Shown: positions 1-12,360, counted from the stretch's first letter. The stretch is DNA of 64,000 nucleotides from Fremontodendron californicum (GCA_030761205.1 JAULJL010000041.1:1870001-1934000), one strand, 5' to 3'. Numbers and translations are program-made. The notes: a model not told the origin generated them from the letters alone.

Positions 1-2447
1 TTCCGCACAACAATCTTTTCCAGATGCTCCCATCCATTGGGTCATCCACCAAAATTTGTGCCAGAAAACACACATGAAATGCAACCCTCTGCCAGTCAAA
101 ACTGAAACTTATCTAATGGGATCAAAATCATCTAAAATAAATCGAAATACTTGATCATGACCCTACTCTCTAGCACTTATAGTTTTGTTTCTAAACTGCA
201 CATTTCAATGCCATAAAAAACCATAGGCAGAAGTATAATTAAAGTTGAAATTTAATTCTCTAATTAACTAAAGCTAAAATCAAAGGTTAAGCAAATTTCA
301 TGACTAAGGAACTATTTTTCTCCCTCTGAAGAACAGAGAAAAAAAATGAGTTGAACTGAATTTAGACTTTGAATATTGGAGTTAGAGCCAAAATCCAACT
401 CATTTTTTAAACGAGTTTTAGTTTTTTTTTTTGCCTAAATCCATTTTTAAACCAAATATTTTTGTCCAAAACCTTTCAGATATCAAACGAACCTTCGAAC
501 TTGGAAGTTAGCTCGGCCATGGATAGGTTTAACCACAAGAAGCAAATCATAAAAAATAAAAGAAGAATGCTTGCACAAAAAGATATGCAGCCAAATCAAA
601 ATATGAAACAAACAAATTTGGAAGGCATGAATTCTTCATGAATCTAATAACAGCCAGAAAACAAGAAGCTGTATTAAATCATGAATGAATATTAAAATTC
701 ATTAAAAATATGTTTTGAGAGGCAGCCTTACACATAAATAAATATATATATATATATATGTTTAACGAATGATTCTAATACACAGTACCTTCAAACTAAC
801 AGAGATCGATGAGACAAAGTACTGGAACTGGTAATGTTACCACGCCTACATTATTTGCAAGCTCATTCCACAAAGAAACCACCACCGTCTTCTTCCTGAC
901 ATCCAGAAATGTATGGCTTCAATAAATCATAATTAAAAAAGAAACTTATAGCAGTGAACAAGCACACTTATGTTTCATCTGCAACAATCAAATCTCGCTT
1001 TGGAATATTCTCATTTCCAATCTTCCTTTTAATATTTGATAAAGGAGTAACACTTTGAACAACTCCAATAATATCTGGAATTCGATGCAGTAAAAGACAA
1101 CGGACTCATCTTATACACAACTAAAGTCTACCATAAATGATAGTTTCCCTTGCAACTATAATTCCATATCAGTTTCACATTAGTCACAGTAACTTCAACT
1201 TTTTATAGAACTCTGCCACTGAAAAAGGATTTGAACAAAATGACACATATTGTCTAAAGAGCAAATCCATTTTCATTTTTCAATGTCTACTGATATCCAA
1301 TATAGAAGTGCAAGGATCTTGGAATTTCCTCTTTTTACTCATAACTCAAGCCCACTTGTTATCAGAACATAATAGAACTACCAACATTTCATCAAATTCT
1401 AACAATATCACTACAAAACCCACACTGAGCATCAAAAGTCAAAGCCCAAACAATCACCTACAACTTCACTGACATTTTCACAAACATTAAAAAGACATAA
1501 CCAAAAAGGAAATAAAACCAGCTAAACGCTGAAACATAGCTCAAGTTCATGGGCTCTTGTTTTTATAGACATTTTCACAAGGCCAAGAACATTTAAATAT
1601 TAACTAACGAATATCCTATAGAACAATCGTCAAATTTCAAACTGAAATCTTCTATCTCCAAGGAAAATGCAAGTCAATAAAGAGAAATTTCTAATTCTTC
1701 TTTTCTATAATTTCCTTTAAAGGTACTCCAGATTCGGTCATAAATTTTCTAATCTTTTCTTATATATCGAAAATTTCCTTTCAATCTCTCTCTCTTTGTT
1801 ATTCTCTAGCATTAGACAATATTAATCTCCATGATTAGAAGCAAAATCTCTAATTTTTTATTGGAAAAAGAAAAAACAAATTAAGCATGGTGAAAGCGTA
1901 AGAAAATGACAGAAAATCCAAATGATAATTTTAAAAAAAAAAAGCATGGTTTAGATAAGAAGAAAATATAGAAACATACCGACGGTCAGAAAAGAGAGAA
2001 TGGAAGGAAATCATAGAAAATCAAACTCCATCTGGGTGACAAAGAAGCGCCGAAGAGAAAAGAGAGAATGTAAGAAAAACTAAAACAAACCCTAAATATA
2101 ACCTATGCCTATACCGACTGTCAAAAATTAATTATCCGTTGATATAGATTTATTTAATTAAAAATAAATTAAAAAAGTAAAATTTATTGTCAATTTAAAA
2201 AAAAAAAAGTTTTTTTTGCAACTATACTGACGGAAGAAAGATAACCGTCAGTAAAAATCATACCTATATCGATGGCTAATGAGAAACCGTCAGTATACAA
2301 TACATATATAGCGACGTACAATAAAGTGTTGGTATATGTTAAGCATATTCTGACGGTAACAAAAATCGTTGGTAAAGATCCTTTATACTGATGGATTTTT
2401 ACCGTCAGTATAGGTAAGCATCAGTATATGGCAATTTGTTTGTAGTG
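1..2447. mobile_element. CACTA (En/Spm-type) transposon, right end
   Basis: The segment ends at 2447 with TTGTAGTG. The last 20 bases are the exact reverse complement of the CACTACAA terminus at 14721, so both belong to one CACTA family. The subterminal zone (about 2100-2440) repeats short motifs such as ACCGTCAGTATA and CCGTCAG in both orientations, as CACTA transposase-binding regions do, and a related ACCGACGGTC lies at 1979. The left end is outside the window or lost, so the size is unknown. The interior holds a broken RPA70 fragment and no transposase frame. The family assignment is firm from the terminus; the extent left of 1979 is inferred. Confidence 0.75.
860..1074 (-). pseudogene. 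Replication protein A 70-kDa subunit (RPA1) gene fragment
   Basis: Two exon-like pieces on the minus strand match the central OB-fold region of plant RPA70, the large subunit of the ssDNA-binding replication protein A complex. Exon 1074-972 follows an AG acceptor and reads DIIGVVQSVTP... to ...DLIVADET. Exon 895-about 860 continues in phase as KKTVVVSLWNELANNVG, then the match stops. The donor after the first exon should be GTAAGT but reads ATAAGT, so splicing is broken. No other RPA exons were seen, although RPA70 is normally over 600 residues. The piece lies inside a CACTA-type element, which suggests gene capture. The family call rests on remembered motif similarity and needs a protein search. 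Confidence 0.65.
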
Positions 2448-2459
2448 ACATATGGGTAC

Positions 2460-3739
2460 TTGTTAGTTGAACAAGTTCACTGAACATGACCCGCTATGAG
2501 AGTTCCATTTGGTATCTCACTCAAGTGTTTATGAAAAATACTCTCATGTGTCAATAGTGTAAGTAATCCTTTGACTTGTACACTAGGTCATCTTGTATGT
2601 GAATTGTCATACTGAGATTTATCACGAGCGGGTCCCAACAAGGGATGCTTATGGTAGGGTGTTATTGGGTATGACATGAAGCATACAAGATGGATGAGTG
2701 GTCCAGAGAGGATTCATCACCCCATGTGATATGAGGGGACATATCTCACATGTTTATGGCTTATATTAACTTATGAAAATTCTTGGCCAAGACAATATTT
2801 AAGGAGTTAATATTAAAGGTACAGGACTAATATAAAATAGGATAAAGAGTAGACACTGAGCCATGCTCTTTCCTATCCTGAGATATTTGATGAAAGGATC
2901 GAATTACACAGACATATTGTGCATGAAAGGCTTGTCGAACCTTGTTGACTCTCTCGATTTTTGGGTGGTCATGATGCATTGCTAGATGACGTTCATGATC
3001 TATGAATATAAATTGAAAATTCTTAAATGAATTTAATTTATATTTATTGCCAACATGTTGGGGCCTAATGGGTTACACAAAAGGTGATTAATGGAATTAA
3101 AATGAGATTGGACTAGATTAAATATTCAAATAACTTGTTATGAATATTTAATAATGTATAAGGGCATTAATGCAATTAGACCAATAATTGGCATACACTA
3201 AACCTAGTTATATCAGTCTAATGTTTTGCCGCCCTTCATAATGAAGCAAGTAGCCGCGCGCCTCTCACTCTCTCTGACTGAGGTTCGGCCGCATAGGTGA
3301 AGAGGAAGAAGAATTCGATTCTTCTTGCTGTATTCTGAATCGGCTGACTAGAGGACTAAGGAGGAATGTTTCTCACAACCAAGACAACTAGCTTTGTCTT
3401 TGGCAAAACACAATCTCAATCTTGTGAAGGTTTCCAGTCGCCTGTGTGGACTACTGTTAGAGGTCGGACAATTGGACGGCTTTGGTTTGCGACAATCAAG
3501 CTTGGTGTACAAGAACAAGAGGACCTGCGATCAGTCTTGAGGTTTCAGCAATCTCAAGATGTGAGGTATGAGATTCGACTTGTTATTTGTTCTTGATAGA
3601 ATGATCGTTTTTGAATTTACAAGCAGATCCATGGAGGGATTAAGACTTTCTTTGTTATTGAGTTTAATTCTGCTGCTTTGTTTAATTTAATTTAGATTAA
3701 ATTTTACATGATCTCTGTTTGAGTATGATCTGAATCCCA
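2460..3739. repeat. Unclassified LTR-like sequence, possible solo LTR
   Basis: This 1.3-kb stretch is less AT-rich than its surroundings. It has no convincing coding frame, contains a GC-richer pyrimidine-tract segment near 3240-3330 and ends near 3739 with CCCAACA. This is the texture of a long terminal repeat, but I found no second copy, PBS, PPT or clear target duplication. The classification is a guess. The short frame at 3366-3596 shows no recognisable protein. Confidence 0.25.
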
Positions 3740-4518
3740 ACACCGGCTCGGATTAAAAAACTCTTACTCAGATTCGATCTAATTCGAACTAGGTCTGTAT
3801 CCTTGGACAAGTCTAAATAGAGGTACAACTCATGAGGTTTCAAATTTTTTTTTTAAAAAAAAAACTTGGGTTGGGATTCTTTATTTTAGGTTGATTTGAG
3901 TTGAAAATGTGACATTTCTTTTATACATTGAACAAATTTGATGTCATTTACATCCATAAATTAAGAATTCCTCTGAATTTATTTTTTTGGTCTTAAATAA
4001 TATTTCATTAAAGATGAGACTAAATGCTCAATTTGAGACTAAACCTATTAGCATCTGATTGGATCATGATCAAACATTTTATTTCAATCTATCAAGGGTT
4101 CAAACTTTTTGAGTTATGACAAATAAAGATTTATGATTGTGTTTGACTCACACATGCCAAATAATAATAAAAATATGCTCACATGTAAATTTTGTTTTAC
4201 ACATATGGCATACTAAAATTTTTTAAAAATAATAATAATGAAAAAGTAAAACCCAAATAGATAAAATCTTAATCTCAAAGCGAAAGAAAAAAATAGAATT
4301 CCTAATTCCTAAAATCCCTAATTTTTTCTGGGTTTTTTCTTCTTCTACTTATCTCTTTAACTTATATTTTATAATCTAATTTTTATTAATTTGAAAAGAA
4401 AAAAAAACAATTTTTTTTCCTACAATACTCATAAAGGCGCAAGTTAATAATATAATCTTTCCATCATTAGATATGTTCATAAGTCAAACCAAATCAGACT
4501 CAGATAAAATGTTAAAAA
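3740..4518. other. AT-rich intergenic DNA, no gene seen
   Basis: Homopolymer runs and degraded repeat sequence only. No coding frame, RNA gene or intact transposon terminus was recognised. Confidence 0.5.
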
Positions 4519-4534
4519 CACTTATTGTCTCTTC

Positions 4535-4632
4535 TTTTTTTGATAATTGGGTAAAGGGAGGGGTTGCTTGGGTTTGAACCCAAGACTTCATGCCCCCAAG
4601 ACTCTTAGCCACTCAGCCAAGAGCTTGTTGGC
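4535..4632 (-). mobile_element. tRNA-derived SINE, minus strand
   Basis: Read on the minus strand this 98-bp unit has a pol III A box (TGGCTGAGTGGCTAAGAG) and a B box (GGGTTCAAACCC) with tRNA-Ser-like spacing, and ends in a short A-rich tail. It is flanked by a perfect 16-bp duplication, CACTTATTGTCTCTTC, at 4519-4534 and 4633-4648. That length is typical of LINE-mediated retroposition. It is not a functional tRNA gene, because no cloverleaf can be completed and the direct repeats mark it as an insertion. Confidence 0.85.
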
Positions 4633-4648
4633 CACTTATTGTCTCTTC

Positions 4649-6941
4649 AAATCCATCTGACTCGAAATAAAGATAAATTTTTTTTACCAGGCTCGGCCCG
4701 CTCAAAAATTTCTTATTGCAAGCGCTTTCACGCGTGACTCAAGAGTCAAGACCACTCTGCAGCTCATACAAAAAAGCACAACTTAATTAAGTCATTGTCT
4801 CACTCTTATTAATAATTTGCTATTAGGTTTCTGTCTTTCTCTCGAAATATCCACCATTTATCTGGTTCTTTTTTTTTTAATCTTCCTCGAGATCATTCAC
4901 TCCCTCACCTCCCCCTGATGCGACCGATTTGATGAACTTCATGGCTTCCTCTTCCTTTCTCAACCCCATTGATTCTCTCCTTTCAAAATTACAAATTTAT
5001 GGCGTAAAATAAACTCATTTCCCTTCATTTTCTTTCCTTTCAGTTTGTACTTTTTTTTTTCCCTCTCCCTCCATGATTCTGTTTAAAACTCACCATACAT
5101 AACAATAAAAATATCCCCCCACATCATAAGTAACGATCCCCATTTTTCTTCTTCTTCTACACTTTTTCTCTCTCTCATTCATTCCCTGTCTCTCTAATGA
5201 CAAAACACCATCTTTCTCATTCAAAAAAATAATATTCCTTATTTATCTCATTCAAAAAATAATAACATCTTCCTCATAACTGTAAATATATAATAGTATT
5301 CGGGTCGGGTCGAGTTTAAAATTTTTTATCCAAGACCTGGCCCGTTTAAAAAATAGGCTTAAAATTTTGTCCAGATCCATTTTTCGAGTTTAATATTTTT
5401 GTCCGAACTCTCTCAAATATCGAACGGGCTTCGAGTTTGAAAGAATAGCCCGGCCATGAACTGACCATCACCTTCAAATTTCCATTTTTTTAAAAGTTGA
5501 TTTTTCTTTATTTTTAAAAATCATTTACGCTTTGAAAAATCAATACTTTCTTTTTAGCTTTTGATTGATACCCATTCACATTAAGATACTAAAGTGTTTC
5601 TTTTTAAATTTTCTTTTTTTAGGTGTTTTTGATTTAATTATTGTTAGATAATTTTGGGTTTTCTTGAATTTTTGTTTCTTTTGTTTATTGGATACTTAAT
5701 ATTTCCTTAGTGATAGTTTTTGTTTGATGGATTCTTTTCTAAGTATTTTATTCGGATCAACAATGGGAGGAATTTTTTCAAATTGGGAATTGATTAGGGT
5801 TCTGATCGAAGTATAAATGAGCTTAAGCTCTCATATTTGGATTATTGAATTGAAGAGTTATTTGTCTCAAGTTTTAGTTTTTGAACAGATTGCTTAAGAA
5901 AAAAGGTGAGTGCAAAACTTCTAGGCATGGAAGAAGATTGCTTTCAGATAGAATTATGTAGATATTGATCAGAATAGCTTTAAGATTTACTTATTTTTGC
6001 TAGGTTTATTAATGTGGCAGAAGAAGAAAATGGTTTTACTAGTTTTTTTCTGGGTTGATTTGTTTTTGTTGGGTTTGTTTAAAGTTGAATAATTGGACAT
6101 GATGTTTTGTTTTTTTGGATCAATAAATGAAATAACTTAAAAGGGGATAATTTTTTTTCAGGTTGATTCATTTCGTGTTTCAGATCAAAATAGTAAGGGA
6201 GAGATCTGATTTTGTGGGGTTTTTTTTTTTTTTTTTTTTTTTAAGATGTTCGTTTTTTTTTTTTATGAATTATTTTACTAATTAAATTGCCATATGTCTT
6301 TCTAGATGTGTAAAAATAATACAGTTAGCATATTTTTTGAAACTCATTGATTTTTCTGTCGCGTGTTTGTCAAACACAACCATAAATGTATATTTGTCAC
6401 AACTCGAAAAAATTGAATTCTTAATAGATTGAAATAAAAAATTTGATTAAAATCCATTAAGATGCTTAATAAGTTTGGTCCCAAATTTGAACATTTAGCC
6501 TAAAGATGATGTCAAAAGAATTCATGTTCAACCTTTCAAGTCGTCATGAGGCTGCTCAAACAACCCATTGAAACTTCAAATCAGGTCGATCGAACATTAT
6601 TATTCGATGAACACAGGAGTTCATATTAATTGTGTCAAACTCATATATAATTAGCTTACTTATTTTCTTTGATTTTTCATTTTTTTTAAACATTAATCAA
6701 AACCTTCACAATAAGAAATATAATAAAATCATTACGTGAATTTGAGCTTGTACTACATAACTTGAAAAAAGAATCAATCTATTTGAAAGTTAATGTTTTT
6801 TTTTTTTGTTGCCAAATGATAGTTAATGTCTTAAAAATTAATATAATGGAAAAAATAGTGTTAAAAATTATAAATATAAATATATTTTGAAATTTCACAA
6901 TCTTTTTCACAAATATAGTGGAGACAGTTATGTATTATAAC
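4649..6941. other. AT-rich intergenic DNA with a decayed repeat
   Basis: No gene seen. At about 5290-5466 there is sequence with GGGTCGGG and GCCCGGCC motifs that resembles an eroded copy of the hAT-type MITE family at 7394 and 30645. CT-rich tracts at 5140-5200 and long T runs at 6219-6260 are low-complexity DNA. Confidence 0.5.
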
Positions 6942-7260
6942 TAGAACTGTTTATAGGTAGGGTTAGACTCGGATAAAAAAATTGCTTATCTAAGGCACGA
7001 CTAAGCCCATCGAGCTCGAAAATTCAGTTTTATTATTTAAAATATATTAAAATATAAAATTTATTTTTTATTATTATTAATATTAATATTTATATATTTT
7101 TTATAATTAAATTTTAAAAAAAATTATTTATTTATTAAATAGTAATTCAAGTCGGACCAGATTGAGTTAATCCAGATTTAAAATATCCCATTTCAGGATC
7201 AGCCCAATTGAAATCGAACCTAATGAGTCGGATGAATAACTCGATCTTTAGACAAATCTA
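6942..7260. mobile_element. hAT-type MITE, diverged copy
   Basis: The ends are inverted versions of TAGAACTG and CAAATCTA, with an AT-rich core and GC-richer arms, matching the better copies at 7394-7656 and 30645-30904. The flanking octamers (ATTATAAC and GTCGTAAC) only partly agree, so the target duplication has decayed. Non-coding. Confidence 0.6.
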
Positions 7261-7393
7261 GTCGTAACCTAAAAAAAATTCTCCTTGCAAAGAAAGAAAG
7301 AAATAAAAAAGGAGTATTTTCTTATGAACTTTTTTAGAATAATTGATTATATTAATTGTCTCTCTATGAATTATCAGATAATGTATTTTCATC

Positions 7394-7656
7394 TAGACCT
7401 GCTCATAGACCAAATCGCGGCCCGAATTTTTTTATTTTGTCTTACCCAGGCCCTGCCTGCCAGCCCATATATTACTGTTCATATATATTAAAAAAAATTA
7501 TTTATTTTTATATATTTGTATAATTAAATTTAAAAAATAATATTTTTTTATTGTGTGAACAGTTATCCTGGTCGGCCCGGCCCGAACCTCTAAAATACTT
7601 ATCCAGACCTGACTCAATACGGATCGGGAGAACTACCCAATCTTTGAACAGGTCTA
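7394..7656. mobile_element. hAT-type MITE with 8-bp target duplication
   Basis: A 263-bp non-coding foldback element starting TAGACCTGCTCA and ending with the inverted form GAACAGGTCTA. It is flanked by the perfect octamer TTTTCATC at 7386-7393 and 7657-7664. Eight-base duplications and TAG...CTA ends are hallmarks of hAT elements. The arms carry CGGCCCGG motifs and the core is almost pure A+T. Confidence 0.85.
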
Positions 7657-7664
7657 TTTTCATC

Positions 7665-8964
7665 AAGATCTAATTCAATTATGTTATATTTACGATCAAG
7701 CAAGAGTAATATTTTTTTTAACTATTTATTTTAATCATATAAATATTTTACGACAAAGTTAGGACAAAAAAGAATTGAATCTTGGATCTCAATCCTCTAT
7801 AATTTATCAAATTCGAAACATCATTATAGATGGTGACAGTTTAATATATCCTAGAACTAACCACTTGGAAGTAAAACCCAATTGAAAATCTTATTTCATA
7901 TAATCTAATTGATCAATACAATGAATTTAATTAGGATGTTGGAAATATAGGGTCCCATTTCAATTTCAATCTTTTTTTTTTTTTGGTGATATGGTCTTAA
8001 TCCCCTGAGGTCAAATTGCCTTTCAAAATCACTGTAGTTCGGGTGAACTTTTTTTCAAAATTGAAATGCTACTCTATTTTTAAAGCATGAGGTTATAATG
8101 TTTTGAAGATTGAGGTTGAACCATTTTGAATACAAACTAAAAGACTGCCCATTTTGACTTTTGCTCCAAAAAGTTTTCAATATGGCTGCTTTTTAATATA
8201 TCTGTCTAAATTAGTCAGGTTGAAATTCAGATAGTATATTTTTTATTCAGATAGGTTTGATTTAGATTATTAATTTATTAATAAAAATATATATTTTAAA
8301 TATTTTTAAATAATAAAATGGGTTTTTCAAACTGGATGAACCAGATCAAACTTTAAACAAGTAAATTTTTTGATTATTCAGATTTAATCCGACTCGATCT
8401 ATAGACAACTTTATTCTTGAGCTTCTTTTGATAATTTTTTAAAATTTTAACCCATATTTTAAAATGATCTTAAAGACGTATTTTTTTATATCAATTTGGT
8501 GGATTCAAAATTTTACTTTCAAAACGTTTTTTACAATAATCGAATCCTAATTGACAAAAAAATAAAATATTCTACTAATTAATTAATTTTGACAAACACA
8601 TCAATAATATCATTAGGACACAAAATGTATAATTTCACTGAAAAACTCATGAAGATCCAAAATTTAAATATATGTACAATAATATAGTAATGAAAAAGGT
8701 AAATAATAATGAAGGGAAAAAGCAAAGATCAGGAAAAGGGAAATATTCACAATTAATTTGTTTTTCTATGCTGTTTATATTTTCCATTTTTTTTTCTCAA
8801 AATTAATGTATAACAATTCATATGTAAGAAATAACTAACAATAAAGTAATGCAAATGTTATACAAATATATATAGTCATAAAAAATCAACAACATCTAAG
8901 ACTCGGCAGAGCCGCCCACCCAATTACCGCCCACCTTCCTCTGAAAGACATTTAACATTTGTTC
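7665..8964. other. AT-rich intergenic DNA
   Basis: No gene seen. About 8204-8415 is a weak further copy of the hAT-type MITE family. The remainder, down to 8964, would include the 3' flank of the OSR gene. I could not place its poly(A) site with confidence. Confidence 0.45.
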
Positions 8965-9177
8965 TTATACAGTATGAACAACGACATCTCCAACAACCTC
9001 CGTCGGAGAAAACGCCAAGAACATGAGAGCAGCCATGATCCCAACAGGAAAGAACAGAAGCATCAATGGAGGCGGCGGTAGCGGCGGCAACATCAACGGA
9101 AGAACCACCATAGACGCCGCCAACGCCAGCAGCAGTAGAAATCCCCCTACACCAAATGGCCCAAAACTCTTTGCCAT
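8965..9177 (-). CDS. ARGOS/OSR-type organ-size-related protein
   Basis: Single-exon frame of 70 residues. The organ-size-related (OSR) domain fills most of it: a leucine-rich hydrophobic segment at residues 13-32, the family signature LPPLPPPP (about 30-37), then a second hydrophobic segment, LMLLFFPVGIMAALMFLAF (38-56), and a short acidic and valine-rich tail. ARGOS, ARGOS-LIKE and OSR1 are small ER or plasma-membrane proteins that promote cell division or expansion and dampen ethylene signalling. They share this two-helix hairpin around a proline turn. The ATG at 9177 is chosen because the frame upstream, open to about 9291, has no in-frame ATG. The N-terminal extension is shorter than in ARGOS (about 106 aa) and closer to OSR1. 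A TA-rich stretch at 9426-9440 could be the TATA box. The family is clear; which member it is remains open. Confidence 0.85.
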   Translation of the reverse strand: MAKSFGPFGVGGFLLLLALAASMVVLPLMLPPLPPPPLMLLFFPVGIMAALMFLAFSPTEVVGDVVVHTV

Positions 9178-9425
9178 CCTACAATTGCTTTTCTCCAATC
9201 TTGTTGTCGTCAATACTCTTATCATTTCTCGCCAAAAAAGAAGATATATAAACGAATAATCTTCTCTTCCAAAACTAAACCAAATATTCAAGTAAAAAAG
9301 CTATTTCAAAAACTGCAACAAATCTTCGAATGAAAAACCAATACCAATCGAATTTTCTTGGAAGAAATTATAATCTGAAAGGATTTTGGATTTGGTGTTA
9401 AATGAGAATAATGAAATGAGAGATG

Positions 9426-9440
9426 TATATATATATATAG
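9426..9440 (-). promoter_or_regulatory. Candidate TATA element of the OSR gene
   Basis: An alternating TA tract about 250 bp upstream of the OSR start codon, in a position that would leave a 5' leader of about 220 nt. It could equally be a plain TA microsatellite. Confidence 0.3.
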
Positions 9441-11185
9441 TTGTATGATGGCTGTGGTTAATCTCAGCAGTTGATTTTAGGAGTTTGATGATGATGTTTT
9501 TTTTGGACCAGGAAAATCTGGTTTCGAGTCTTGTTCCATATCAGACAGAATCAAGGAGATAGATCCCAATATATTCAGCTGATCTTTCTTGGGTAATTTT
9601 TTAATATTTTTTAAATTAATTCAAATATATAATTATTAATTAACTGCTCTCAACATTTTTAGTGGGTTTTATTGAAATTAAAAAATGATCAAGTTGTTTT
9701 TATGTTTTGGTCTTTGTTTTGTCCTTTTGTTTATGATTTATTTGAGGATCAAAAAGTAGGGGAAATAATAAAAAAAATGTTTGTTTTATTATGGAAATTG
9801 GTTTATGATTTTTGTCTAAAAGTGAGATGATTGGTTGTAAAGGTCTCTGATATGTCTGTTTTATGACACATGTTGGGATTATTTTCTTTTTTTAATGAGA
9901 ATATATTCATAAACACAATCAAACAAATAAGTATAACCAACAAAAATTTATTTTAATTTTAATTTTTTTTATATAATTAATGTTTCATTTAGATGAATGA
10001 TCTTTTTCATCACGTCATCCATACTGTTTTGTTATTGAACCCAAATGAAGCATAAAATATGATTTTACGGTTACCATTTATGCTAATTTAAGTTGCTTTT
10101 TACTTTTAATCTATTTTTGTAATTAAAAAGTATTGATTATTAGTATTTAATGGTAATTTTTTTTTAGCTTAATTGTATTTTATACTTATAGTTTAGAAGT
10201 GTTTCTATTTTTCTACTAAGTTGGGAAAATGTTTTACTTACATCTTATCTATAAGTATGCATGATCCTTTCACCTATAAATATATATGGAAAAAGGGAAT
10301 TTCTATAATTTATTATGGTATAAAAATCACATTGATACAATTCCTATAATATAAATTCTAACAAAAACAAAAATTTTGATTTTATAATGTTTGTTCCAAT
10401 TTTTCTTAATTTTGATGAGAACTAAAAAATAAGAATAACGAAATTAAAATTTAAAATCACTGATATGAAATCAATACTTTCTTTTACAATCAATCCAAAT
10501 ATATCAAAATCATATAATTGAAATTGAATTGAATTTTACAAAATTTTGTCATTTTCATCTACTTTAAACACCAAGTCTACATCCTATATCTCTTATATTG
10601 TTAAAAATTTCCAATCTCAATTGCAATTCAAGATTGTAAAGTGTATTTTCACATAAGCTTTTTTTGTACATCACACCAAATAGAAAAATTGGAGTAAAAT
10701 TTACTTCATATAGGAAAAGTTATTGGCCTAAGAAATAAAGTTGATTCCCCAAATCTACACAATTTTTATTTCTCACGTTTATGAGAAGAAAAAAAAGTGA
10801 CAATTCATTGCCGTCCATTATTTACTTTGCAAAGCCAAGGACGAAAGTTCATGACAATTGCCAATAAGGCAATAAAACAATTTAGATGCGGAAATTCCCA
10901 ATATTTTTAGCCCAATTTTCTTTAATTTTCTTGCACATAAAATTAAAAATATTGACAAATTGGATTTGGCCAAACTTGATTCATTCACTTTAACTAGGTA
11001 GAAATCAATATTCAAAGTATTTAACCCAAAAATTTGGCATTGTTGGGTTGTTTGGAAAATATATTAGCTGCCATGCATATCCCTAGTCAATTAAATAGTC
11101 TAACACGACTTTTATAACATTTAAATCTGGCTAGCCACCATAACCATGTGTAAAAAATGTTTCAAATATTTGATTAATTTCATAT
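9441..11185. other. AT-rich intergenic DNA, no gene seen
   Basis: Long A/T stretches with stop codons in every frame. The frame at 10818-11015 on the minus strand lacks recognisable features and is judged chance. Confidence 0.5.
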
Positions 11186-11559
11186 TAGATCTGTTCAAGA
11201 GTTAGATTATTCGTCTAATCTTACAAGTTTAATCTGAATTAGATCAGACCTGGGACAAGATTTTTCAATTCAGGATGACCATGTTCGGATTACTATTTAA
11301 TCAATAAAAAATAAATTTAATTATAAAAATATAAAAAAATTAATATTTTTTAAATAATAAAATAGATTTTTCGAATCCGACAAATCAAAACAAGTCTTAC
11401 ATAGCACCAGAACCTTTGGTTTAGTTGGTTGGTGCATGCTCCCTTTGTTCAAAGAGTAGGGTTCGATTCTCCTTTTCCAAATTATTATTAAAAAAAAGTC
11501 TTAAATAAACAAATTTTTTGCTATTCAGATCTAGCCCGATCCAACTGTGAACAGCTCTA
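11186..11559. mobile_element. hAT-type MITE interrupted by a SINE
   Basis: The ends TAGATCTGTTCA and GAACAGCTCTA are inverted and match the family at 7394 and 30645. The flanking octamers TTTCATAT (11178-11185) and TTCCATAT (11560-11567) agree at seven of eight positions. It is about 110 bp longer than its relatives because a SINE sits inside it at 11400-11497. Confidence 0.7.
11400..11497 (+). mobile_element. tRNA-derived SINE nested in a MITE
   Basis: The A-box-like TTTAGTTGGTTGG lies near 11420 and the B-box-like GGGTTCGATTC near 11459, followed by an A-rich 3' tail. The short sequence AAGTCTTA occurs on both sides as a candidate target duplication. A diverged relative lies at 62985-63078. 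Confidence 0.65.
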
Positions 11560-11567
11560 TTCCATAT

Positions 11568-12109
11568 ACTTTGTTCTCTTTTTCCCCCAACTTTAGTAAA
11601 TGTAATATGAAACCTCATTTGCCACATGGGAGCCACGAATTCTCCTTGTAGAGAAATCCAAAAATTCAATTGATTACAACTAGTTAAATTAAGTAATCAC
11701 TCCATTTTTTGAATTCAATAAATTGTCACATTCTCAATACAAATATTTAGGAGATTTATTTAGTCTTTTGTTTTAGTGTAAATCCGTAGTATGAATTCTT
11801 CTTTGGATGAAATTAATTAATCATTTATAAATCCTTAATACTATAAATTAAGCATTATATAAACTATTTTTTATACAACTAAACAATAAGAGATGGATCT
11901 TCCTTATCTCATAAATCTTACTATTCATCCTACAAATTCGAATATGTAACCTCTCAAATTTTAATTGTTAGAGTGTCTTATTGACATCATCTATTACATT
12001 AGATCAATTACATTATTTTTTATGATACTGAATACTAAACCCTAAGTGGCAAATGGACGGATCCTATTAGTTCAGGTTATTTTGAGTCGTGTCATTTTAG
12101 ATTAAAAAT
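11568..12109. other. AT-rich intergenic DNA, no gene seen
   Basis: No coding frame or recognisable element. Confidence 0.45.
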
Positions 12110-12360
12110 AAATTTGAATTGTTCTTGATTTAAATCATTTCGAGTTTAAATCATTGGGTTTAACATTAAGATTATTCGAATTATCGAATTCGGATCATTT
12201 CAAGTCTAAATTATTGAGCTGTAAAATCAAATCAATTTTTGAATTATCTAATTTGGATAATTTCGAGTTTAAATTATTAAAATTTAAAACTAAATCAATT
12301 TAAATTTGAATTATCTTGAATTAATCTTTCAAGTTATTCGGATTCAAGTTGTTAACTTTT
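12110..12360. repeat. Degenerate tandem repeat, unit about 63 bp
   Basis: Three to four imperfect copies of a unit built on phrases such as TTTCGAGTTTAAATCATT and GAATTATCGAATTCGGAT follow each other. The array is AT-rich and non-coding and may derive from an old retroelement. Confidence 0.5.

Noticed and set aside
4535..4632. A functional tRNA-Ser gene on the minus strand
   Set aside because: The 16-bp direct repeats and A-rich tail show a SINE insertion; the acceptor stem does not close.
9023..9259. Plus-strand frame opposite the OSR gene
   Set aside because: Shadow of the OSR coding strand; its residues reflect the GC-rich antisense of the proline turn.
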